Origin: Rhipidocladum racemiflorum | Taxonomy: Eukaryota; Streptophyta; Magnoliopsida; Poales; Poaceae | DNA length: 64,000 nt | Assembly: GCA_036346355.1 (NCBI GenBank) | Contig: CM070580.1 | Span: 31,578,874-31,642,873 of the forward strand | Reading direction: 5' to 3' | In this document: one piece after another, positions 11,681-20,374 of the stretch | How positions within the stretch are numbered: position 1 is the stretch's first letter | How the letters are laid out: each line of letters starts with the position of its first letter | Position numbers and translations under genes: made by a program | Notes under the pieces: model-generated | What the model was told of the DNA's origin: nothing | Database searches by the model: none | What the model saw: the letters and a program-made list of their open reading frames with translations, nothing else

Positions 11681-11938
11681 ACTTGTCCATGAAGTGCAGC
11701 CACACCACCACTAGCAGCCTTGCCACGACCGCCTTTAGTGTTGAGTTCCACCTGTGGTGCGCCATGAACCCTCGCCCACCCCCCAAATGAGCAGGCCACG
11801 TGCCGCCACGCACGCCTCGAGCCGCCAAAGGAGGGCAAGGGTAGCATCGTCATGGCAATTGGTGCTCTTCACCACCTAGATGAACGATACTCTAATGCCT
11901 CTAGTTCAAGGTTGATCTTCACATCCTACCTCGGTTCT

Positions 11939-12088
11939 GTTGGAAATAATCTTGACTAAGTTAGTTGAGTTTGTTATGATTGGTTAGTTAGTTTGTTAGT
12001 GATTATTAAGCCATTATGTTAGTCTATTTATATTCAGCATTTGTAACGTTGAATGAGAAGAGGAGTTGAATAATAGAGAAGAAAACAT
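11939..12088 (+). repeat. Possible short LTR (TRIM-like)
   Basis: A 150-bp AT-rich segment starts TGTTGGAAATAATC and ends GAAGAAAACA, with a composition like short copia or TRIM LTRs. No target duplication or second copy was found, so this is tentative. Confidence 0.3.
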
Positions 12089-12117
12089 GTTAAGCAGTTG
12101 TGGCACAATAAAGATCA

Positions 12118-15100
12118 TGTGTGTAAGTTCAAGCTCTATTGGTTTTGGTGATTGGTGTTAGATTAATGCTTAATCTTGTTTAATGAAAAACCTAATCTTT
12201 AAATTGGACTAACATGCTTATTGAGTTTACTGTTAGTAGACTCATGTTTGGATGAAAAATGGAAAACCCAAGGTATGTATGCACATTCATTCTATTATTC
12301 ATTGCATACTTTATTCAAGTTTAAGTATGAATTTACACACTACTTTAGCCACAAAATGTGCATTATGTTTTTCAGTTCATATATTACATGGATGCACGTA
12401 TTTAGGGGAGTTCACACTCTAACTTGATGTTTCATTATATTGATCTATTTTTCACTACATATATAAAGGATCAATATCTTGAAACTATTATTTGAGTATA
12501 TATTTAACTTGTGTAGTTAGAATATACTCATATAAATTTAAATAAAAATTTAAATTGAGTTCATTTGTCTTTTAATCATCAAAGAACATTTCATCATGTG
12601 TTGATGGTGTTCTCGTGATCGATTAAGGACAAATGGAGAGTTCTTGAGTAGTATGAAGCATTATTTGCATCATGTGCTCAAGACACATTTAATTCATTAA
12701 ATTGATTTAGTTTGTGCTAAATCGATATAAGTGGCATCTATTATGGGTTAATGGAGTGCAAGAGATGATTGAGGCAACCATGTGTTTTGGACTAACCATT
12801 TTCTATGAGTTGAGCTGAAAAAGGGTTAGGTCCAAAGGTTGAAAAGATGAGTAGGTTCATCAAGAGGTGATGAACAAGATGATGAGATAGCCGGGTGATG
12901 ATCCCGAAAAAGAGAAGTAGAGCAGGGTGATGATATTGAAGAAATAATGATTGCAAATCATGAAGACTTCAAGAAAGTGAGCGAGGTGTCGTTACCGGGG
13001 GAAGAAAAATATTGAAGATATTAAGACACCAAAGGGGATCGCTCGCGTGCGGCACAAATGTATAACTAGATAGGCTAAGGATGTTTCCTAGCATCGTGTC
13101 TAGTATTTTATCGCTGTACTATTAAGAGGGCTTAAGTATTTAGTTTGAACTTCATCGTGGTGATGAACTCAATCCATAGTCACTCGAGCTCTAATCTCTT
13201 CTTATTTGGTTTTTGCATGGAGCTAACCATTTGGCATGTGTTGCAAATGGGTGAAGCTTGTACATGGCTTTATTAGCATATTGCTCTGATTTGCATGTGT
13301 TGCAAATAGGATAAGCATATGCTTTGGTTTTTCGTATGATGCTTTGATTTGCATATGTTGCGATAGGATAAGCTCATACGTTGGTTTTGCATGAAATTCA
13401 TATTTTGCATGTGTTGCAATTATTGAACTTCATGTTTTGTTCTCAAATTAAAATATTATTGAGTTTGTTTGGTATTGCTTGAAGCTAAGTTTGCATGGGT
13501 TGCAAAAGAAAAGAGCTCAAGCAATTTGGTTGCATGGAGCTAGAGAATTGCATATGTTGCAATTAGGAAGCTCATGCATTTGAATTGTATTTATTGCTTA
13601 TTTGGAGCTAGGTTTTGCATTAGATACAAAACGATGATGCTTAAGTAAATTAAGTTGATTTGGAGTTGGCATGAGCATATGGATTTGCAAGTGCTGCAAA
13701 AGAGAGATAGCTCATTCCTCGGTTTAATAGTTATTTGCATATTCCTTGTGCGAATAAACAGGAAGTCTATGAGTTCGGGATCCTAAGAGCATGTGATGAC
13801 TTGCACCGTGGTTTTTGCAAGTTGACTTGGTCATGGTTTGACCATCACATGATTAAGAGAATCAATCTCATAGACTCTGGGATTTATTTGCTTAAATACA
13901 CTTGTGCAAATATATCTTGAGTTGATTGCAAAATGTGTTTTCACAAATTTGTTGGAGTTTGAATGAAATTCTTTGGAGCATCTGAATAGAATTAGCAAAT
14001 GTGTTTTGCAAATTGTTTTGATCATCAGTTGATCATCACATGGCTCAAGATTTATTCTTGTTGACTCTTGCTAGCTTGTGGTCACGCTTTTGATCAAGTC
14101 TTTGTGAGGATTTTGGGAAAATCAGTTTTAGACTTGAGTGGCCACTTGATGTTTTTGTGATTTTGGAAAATATCTATGATTGCTTAAATCATGAAAAAGG
14201 GTGAAAAATGTAGCCCTCTTGATAAGCTTTCAATGGAGTCCAAGATCACCTAAATCGGACTTCGAAATAAAAAGTTGAAATAATTTATCTTAAAAATGTG
14301 GCACTACCACCCCTGAAGAGAGGTATTGCCTCCCGAGGCCGGCACTACCGCCCCTGGAGAGCGGTAGTCCCGCTCGAGGCCGGCACTACCGCTATTTTAA
14401 CGTCGGTGGTTATTTTTCAGAGAGGGATGTTTTCTGGAGTTTTCCCTGAGGTCGGCACTACCGCCCGAGGGGGGCAGTAGTGCCGCCCGAGCGGCACTAC
14501 CTCGAGTTTGCCTACGGTAGTACCGGATTTATAGCCATTAGACGACCGTTGGGGCTGAGGGCAGCACTACCGGCTCTATGAGTGTGGTAGTGCCAGATTT
14601 ACTGATTTTTCTATGATTTTGTCCCCCAACGGTTAGTTTTGGCTTAGGAGGCTATATAAGGACCCCTTGGGGGGGCAATGGCTTGTTGTTTCTGCACTCT
14701 TGAGTGTGTTTGAGCTTGTGTGAGTTCTTGAGAGGGTGTTACATGTGTTGCACACCTCAACTTGGTTTTCGAGCTCAAGAGTGAGACTAATTATATGTGT
14801 TGCAATTAGAGTGCGATTGAGAGGATCCTAGTGCATGTGTTGCACTTAGGTGATCAACAGAAGCACATGTGTTGCACTAGGTGAAGTTCAAGTGGAGTGC
14901 TTGACCTATTACTCTTGGTGGTTGCCGCCACCTAGACGGCGTAGGAGCGTAATGCGCGGGAACTCTCAAGGTTTGTGAGATGCCCCGCTGATGTTTGTGA
15001 AGTTTCTAGTTGAGCATACTCGAAAGAGTAAAAAACTACCTAGTGGACTCGAGGTAGAGGCTCTAGAGTGGAGCCAGTCCAAAGTGAGTTAAACTTTGCC

Positions 15101-15453
15101 TCAACGTGGACTAGGGAAGACCGGCAAGTCTCCGAACACCACAGTAAAAAAATAGTATGTCCTTGTCTCTTTACTTTCAAGCATTTACATTATTGCATTT
15201 TATCTATTGCTTGATTGTATTTAGAATTGCTTAGTTTTTCTAGTTAGATCAACTTAGCAATTCTTATGCAGAGACATAATTTAGGTAGTGCACTAGTTGA
15301 TTCAGGCCTTAATTGTCAAAACCGTAGTTTACGCTTCCGCAATTTATTTAGGTTTTGACATATGGTTGATTAGGTGTATCTCGATTAGTTGTAGAGACGA
15401 AATTTTCATAATCGCCTATTCACCCTCTCTCTAGGCGCATCCTCGACCCTACA
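12118..15453 (+). repeat. Long copia LTR, plus-strand arm
   Basis: This 3.3-kb stretch ends in CCCTACA directly before a primer binding site. It includes the widespread grass LTR opening (TTGGTTTTGGTGATTGG near 12,140), a repeat-rich U3 with GCATGTGTTGCA motifs (about 13,200-13,750 and again at 14,740-14,880), CGGTAGT/GGCACTACCG motifs at 14,300-14,600, and a TATA box (CTATATAAGG) at about 14,650. The exact 5' end is uncertain. Its last part is homologous, in reverse, to 17,807-18,725. Confidence 0.65.
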
Positions 15454-15455
15454 AG

Positions 15456-15467
15456 TGGTATCAGAGC
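15456..15467 (+). other. Primer binding site (initiator tRNA-Met)
   Basis: TGGTATCAGAGC, two bases after the LTR end, is the standard plant LTR-element primer site complementary to the 3' end of initiator tRNA-Met. A mirror copy lies at 17,793-17,804. Confidence 0.9.
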
Positions 15468-15513
15468 CACGGCAACTCTCATATTAGGCTTAACCGTCTA
15501 GAGAGTAAAAAGG

Positions 15514-16258
15514 ATGGCAACTAGAGGTTTAGTGCACTCTCACGATTCACCCATGCTTGATGGTACAAATTATGCTCATTGGAAATTATGCATGATTTCT
15601 CATTTTAAATCCATGAGCCTACAAATATGGTGGATCGTAGATGTAGGCTTTTCTCTTCGTCTAAACGAAGTTGCTCCAACTAAAGGAGAAGAGGAATGCT
15701 TACATCTCGACACTCAAGCTACTAACATTTTATTTAGCGTTGTGAGTGTAGAGATATTTGATAAAATATGCAATCTCAAGATCGCTCATGAGATATGGAC
15801 AAAGCTTCAAGATCTATATGAAGTGTCCAAATCCCCAAGCGAGGATTGCATAGAAGAATGGGTACGGTTGATAATTTTCCAACCTCTACATCAATTGATG
15901 AAGAACCGACATCACCATCTACCTCTACTACCTCTGCCACAAGTGACGACAAAAATTCAATCCCTACTCGAATCAGTTGCTTCATGGCAAGAGGTAAGAT
16001 GGAGGTAAGTGATAGTGATGATGAGGAAGGTGGGCCCTCCTATGATGAATTGTATAATATACTAGAGGAGCTAAATGAATTTCTCGGGAAGGAGAAACAA
16101 AAATATAAGCTTCTGAAGTTGGAGCATGACTCACTTCAAAAGGATTATGATGTTCTTAAAGAAAATCATGAAAAGATCATTCTCAAGGAATTCACTAAAC
16201 CTAGAATGGATAATGGAATTCGATGTGATTTAGTAGATGAACTAGCCCTCTTACGATG
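15514..16258 (+). pseudogene. copia gag fragment, plus arm
   Basis: From the ATG at 15,514 the frame reads a UBN2/DUF4219-type gag: a D-G-T-N-Y-A-H-W-K start, then the I-W-W-I-V-D block and H-E-I-W-T-K-L-Q-D-L-Y near residue 95. The frame shifts at about 15,850, after which an acidic and serine-rich region with a coiled-coil (E-E-L-N-E-F-L-G-K-E-K-Q-K-Y) continues in another frame to 16,258. Protease, integrase and RT are missing. The sequence then meets an inverted copy of itself. Confidence 0.75.
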
Positions 16259-16367
16259 AATTATTCAATATGCTAGAGGAGTTAAATGAATTTATTGGGA
16301 AGGAGAAACAAAAATATAAGCTTTTGAAGTTGGATCACTAAGCCTAGAATGGATAATGGAATTCGAT
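16249..16367. repeat. Scrambled centre of the inverted repeat
   Basis: A second direct copy of the coiled-coil segment (16,249-16,336 resembles 16,040-16,128) is followed by a repeat of CTAGAATGGATAATGG (as at 16,200). The sequence then switches to the reverse complement. This is the junction between the two arms. Confidence 0.7.
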
Positions 16368-16772
16368 TTAACTCCTTCAAAAGCTTATATTTTTGTTTCT
16401 CCTTCCTGAGAAATTCATTTAGCTCCTCTAGTATATTAAACAATTCATCATAGGAGGGCTCACCTTCCTCATCATCACTATCACTTACCTCCATCTTACC
16501 TCTTGCCATGAAGCAACGGATTCGAGTAGGGATTGAATTTTTGTCGTCATTTGTGGTGGAGGTAGTAGAGGTAAATGGTGATGTCGGTTCTTCATCAATT
16601 GATGTAGAGGTTGAAGAATTATCAACCGTACCCATTCTTCTATGCAATCCTCGCTTGGGGATTTGGACACTTCATATAGATCTTGAAGCTTTGTCCATAT
16701 CTCATGAGCGCTCCTGAGATTGCATATTTTATCAAATATCTCTACGCTCACAATGTTAAATAAAATGTTAGT

Positions 16773-17240
16773 TAGGGATGGCAAAAGACCGTAGATTAAG
16801 TACCGATGAATTGCAGGCAAGTCCAGTCGGGTCCGGGTCCAAATTCGGACCCACGGGTATATTAGTTCGGGTCCGGGTCTCATGTTGGACCCGTGGGTAC
16901 CCAGACCCGGACCCGACTCTAGGTAGAAGGTGAGGTGAACTTAAAATAGATTAGTATGCACCCTTGTCACAAGTCACATCATAGCTCAATGGAGGGAACC
17001 ATGTGATTGAATGAAGAGGTCTTGTCTTCAAACCCCATTCTAGCTAAATTTTTCCATTTAATTTGAATATCTCAATGACCTCATGCATGCAAACCTCAAA
17101 TAACGGGTTCGGGTCCAGGTCTAGGTCCGAGATTGGACCCGTGACTGATTTCGGGTCCGGGTCCGGGTCCGAAATTCGGGTCTCGGGTCCGGGTCCACGG
17201 AGGTTGGACCCGGAGGGACCCGGACCCGTTGCCATCCCTA
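16773..17240. mobile_element. Ac/Ds-like hAT MITE
   Basis: 468 bp with ends TAGGGATGGCAA and TTGCCATCCCTA, and subterminal arrays of GGGTCCGGGTCC and its complement. Flanking 8-mers atgttagt and atgttaga match at 7 of 8 positions. No transposase. Confidence 0.9.
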
Positions 17241-17246
17241 ATGTTA

Positions 17247-17534
17247 GAGCATCTCCAAGAGGGGCCCTAAATATGGTCATAACTTGAATTATAGGGCTTT
17301 CATGGGAAAAGATCAACTCCAACAAGGACCCTAAATTGTTAAAAATTATCAAATTGTTTTAGGGCCCATGAGAGAGTAGCTATATTTAGCAACTCTGTGA
17401 TTGAGCCCTATCTTCATTGAGTTTTAGGGCCTAATTGCTGGAGTGAATATTTCATTAGAGCCCTAAATCCAATTAGTTGAGATCCTAAATTAAAATTTAA
17501 GGCTCATTTTTAGGGCCCTCTCTTGGAGATGCTC
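17247..17534. mobile_element. Tourist (PIF/Harbinger) MITE
   Basis: 288 bp with terminal repeats GAGCATCTCCAAGAG and its complement, flanked by TTA on both sides (17,244-17,246 and 17,535-17,537). This is the classic grass GAGCATCTCC family. The neighbouring hAT duplicated the left TTA, so the hAT arrived later. Confidence 0.9.
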
Positions 17535-18738
17535 TTAGTAGCTTAAGCGTCGAGATGTAAGCATTTCTCTTCTCTTTTAGTTAGAGCAACTTCGTTTAGA
17601 CGAAGAAAAAAGCCTACATCTACGATCCACCATATTTGTGGGCTCATGGATTTAAAATAAGAAATCATAAATACTTTCCATAAGGCATAATTTGAATCTA
17701 TGAGCATAGGTGAATCGTGAGAGTGCACTAAACCTCTAGTAGCCATCTTTTTTATTCTCTAGACGGTTAAGCCTAATATGAGAGTGATCGTGGCTCTGAT
17801 ACCACTTGTAGGGTCGAGGATGTGCCTAGAGGGGGGGTGAATAGGCAATTAAAAATATTCTACTCGAGGATTAAGCTCAAATTACCCCTATATCAAAACC
17901 TAAATAAATTACAGAAGCGTAAACTACGGTTTTGACAATTAACGCCTAAATCAACTAGGCTCACTAGTGCACTAACTAAATTATGTCTCTACACAAGAAT
18001 TGCTAAGTTGATCTAACTAGCGAAACTAAGCAATTCTAAATACAATAAAGCAATAAATAAATATGCAATAATGTAAATGTTTGAATGTAAAAGATAAGTG
18101 ACACACCGACTTTTTATCGTGGTGGTCGGAGACTTGCCGGTCTCCCCTAGTTCACGTTGAGGAAGTCCAACTCACTTTGGACCGGTTCACTCACTTAAGC
18201 CTTCCACCTCAAATCCACTCATGGTAGATTTTCACCCATTCGGGTAGGTTAATCTTCAACCTTCACAAATTTTGCCGGGCTTCACACAAACCTTGTGAAG
18301 CTCCGCGCACGACGCACCTACGCCGTCTAGGAGGCAGCAACCTCCAAGAGCAATAAGTAAAGCACTCCGCTTGAACTTCACCTAGCACAACACATGTGCC
18401 TCCGGTGATCACCTAGTGCAACACATGTATCTAGGATCCTTTCAATCCTCACTAGATGCAACTCATGCAATCTAGGATTACTCTTGAGCTCAAAACTGAA
18501 TTGGGAGAAAGCAACACATGCAAAACCCTCCCACAAACACTCTGAAGACTCAAGAGTACTCCCAATACCAGCAACAACATAGCCAATAGCCCCCAAGGGG
18601 GTTTTATATAGCCCCCACTCCAAAACTAGCCGTTGGAGAGGCAAAACCCTGAAAAATCGATTTTTGCGGTACTACCGTCATGCAATGGCCAGTAGTATCA
18701 CCCTCAGGCCAACAACTATATAGGAAGCCTTTTTCGTA

Positions 18739-19047
18739 CTCCCACCTCTAGTGTACCACTTAAACGAATGTGTTATACTCCTTTATCACTTTCAGTATAC
18801 CCCAATAATAAATCTAAGATACTACAATGCGACATTCTTGAAAAAAATTCATCGGACCCTTTATTTTTTTGCTATATACCTTTTTCCATATGTAAAAAGA
18901 ATATGTAAACAAATTATGCTATAAAGAGTGGATTTTGATGAAATTTTTCATAGAACTCACTTTAGAGTATCTTATAATCAGCATTAGAGTATACTCAAAT
19001 GGATAAAGAGGTATAACATCATTTAAGCGATATATTAAGAGAGGGAG
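18739..19047. mobile_element. Stowaway (Tc1/mariner) MITE
   Basis: 309 bp with CTCCC...GGGAG ends and TA on both sides (18,737-18,738 and 19,048-19,049). The diverged terminal repeats extend about 60 bp and include CACTTAAACGA and TTATAC blocks. Confidence 0.85.
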
Positions 19048-19074
19048 TACATACTCCCAAGGATATGGAACCAT

Positions 19075-19078
<4 letters not shown>

Positions 19079-19125
<47 letters not shown>
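19079..19125. repeat. (AT)n microsatellite
   Basis: About 47 bp of uninterrupted AT repeat directly abutting the foldback element. Confidence 0.95.
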
Positions 19126-19128
<3 letters not shown>

Positions 19129-19493
19129 GGCATATTCGGTGCAAACCTCCCTTACCGTGAAAACCACGTGTAAAAGTTTTAAAAAATTCTCAAAAAATTA
19201 TCATAGGTAGGGGAGGTGAGGTTCTACAACCCTGTAAAATTTGAAGACCAAATTCAATCGCATTTGGAAGATATGAAAAAGACAAATTCAGTATGAATAG
19301 TAATTTTTCACTGTTTAGCACTATTCATTTTGCAATTTGTCTTTTTCATATCTTCCAAATACGATGGAGTTTGGTCTTGAAATTTTACAGGGTTGTAGAA
19401 CCTCACCTCCCCTACCTATGATAATTTTTTGAGAATTTTTCAAAACTTTTACACGTGGTTTTCACGGTAAGGGGGGTTTGCACCGAATATGCC

Positions 19494-19495
<2 letters not shown>
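19126..19495. mobile_element. Long foldback element inside a TA microsatellite
   Basis: 370 bp made of two nearly perfect inverted arms of about 165 bp (ends GGGGCATATTCGGTGC and complement) around a short centre near 19,310. It is bordered by TA repeats on both sides. The arrangement fits elements that target TA microsatellites, such as the Micron elements described in rice; assignment to that family is an inference from the insertion site only. Confidence 0.75.

Positions 19496-19562
<67 letters not shown>
19496..19562. repeat. (TA)n(GA)n microsatellite
   Basis: TA repeat to 19,540 followed by a GA repeat that runs into the next foldback element. Confidence 0.95.
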
Positions 19563-19570
<8 letters not shown>

Positions 19571-19956
19571 CTAGTGTACTATCGATAGTACAGATCCTCC
19601 GTGCTATAGCGCTGTGTTTGCAAAATTCGAAGACGAAATTGTTGATCCAAACCGTGCATTATGTTCATCTCATTGAAATCTCACTACCCACTAAATTTTA
19701 TATTTTTTGAATTTTTTTCTCTTATTTATTTTGTATTTTTCAAAACTAGCTTCATTGGACGGCCCACAACTAATTAGATTGTGGATTTTGAAAAATACAA
19801 AATAAATAAGAGAAAAAATTCAAAAAATATAAAATTTGGTGGGTAGTGAGATTTCAATGAGATGAACATAATGCACGGTTTGGATCAACAATTTCATTTT
19901 CGAATTTTGCAAACACACGGAGGATCTGTACTATCGATAGTACACTAGCAATCCTC
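19563..19956. mobile_element. Second foldback element bordered by microsatellites
   Basis: 394 bp with long inverted arms. The ends are GAGGATTGCTAGTGTAC and its complement, including the palindrome CTATCGATAG in each arm. It is unrelated in sequence to the element at 19,126. The left border is the GA/TA repeat and the right border is a TA/CA repeat (19,957-19,996). No ORF. Confidence 0.75.
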
Positions 19957-20374
19957 TATATATATATACACACACACGCACACACATATACATATGTGGT
20001 TAGGCTATACGGTGGTACATGCCTGGAGATGCAGGCCTTTCGATCCAGATCGTACAGCCCACGTTGTTTGCTTTGATATGACGAAATCGTGTTGGGGACT
20101 GACGGAAGAAAGCAGCTCAAATCCAGTTCGCTTTCGGAGTTTACTTAGAAAATTAGAAAGCAAACCCTGAATATAGAATAATTATACACAATCAATGGGA
20201 TCGCTACCATTCCTAGTTCTATATATACACCAACAGTCCAACACCATGAAACCACTCGTACAGTATTTCATTTTCCTTTTTCATGTTACAAGTAAACCAA
20301 TCAAGCTGGACATGTGCAGCCAAAGGCGACTCTATGACTATATTAACACACAGTAACATATATTGTCAACGGCG
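19957..20374. other. TA/CA microsatellite and 3' flank of the hydrolase gene
   Basis: A TA/CA repeat (19,957-19,996) is followed by sequence without coding signs. The part nearest 20,374 must hold the 3' UTR of the minus-strand hydrolase gene. I cannot place the polyadenylation site. Confidence 0.5.

Larger units (their letters stand above)
7386..11830 (-). pseudogene. UDP-glycosyltransferase pseudogene broken by several transposons
   Basis: Minus-strand host sequence between the transposons joins into a family-1 plant UDP-glycosyltransferase C-terminus. At 11,690-11,830 it reads the PSPG box: W-N-S-T-L-K-A, a hydrophobic stretch, W-L-H-F-M-D-K. It continues at 9956-9858 after removal of the LTR, with F-P-I-E-K-M-T-V-E-V-L-G, then on across 9573-9547, 8698-8671 and into about 7790-7690, where R-M-V-M-C-G-G-K-E-G-K-E and a degraded C-terminal helix can be read. 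Intact relatives act in the cytosol and transfer sugar from UDP-sugars to small molecules. The conserved HCGWNS core is changed to H-H-R-W-N-S, and stops and frameshifts are present. The N-terminal acceptor domain is not visible. Sequence at 7386-7690 is GC-rich and unassigned. Confidence 0.7.
16368..18730 (-). mobile_element. copia gag, primer site and LTR, minus-strand arm
   Basis: Reverse-complement copy of the same element family: coiled-coil and gag (16,370-16,765 and 17,538-17,746), primer site (17,793-17,804) and LTR (17,807 to about 18,730, truncated in U3). The gag start at 17,746 again gives the opening M-A-T-R-G-L-V-H-S-H-D-S-P. It is interrupted by a hAT and a Tourist element at 16,773-17,534. 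With the plus arm it makes an inverted repeat several kilobases long, so transcripts across the centre could fold into a long hairpin. Confidence 0.75.

Noticed and set aside
15456..15467. tRNA-like GGTATCAGAGCC sequence
   Set aside because: Complementary to the tRNA-iMet 3' end and directly after an LTR: a primer binding site, not a tRNA gene. The same applies at 17,793, 23,260, 25,480 and 41,791.
18919..19167. Minus-strand ORF with an I-Y repeat
   Set aside because: Translation of the AT microsatellite; the same holds for the plus-strand ORF at 19,489-19,710.
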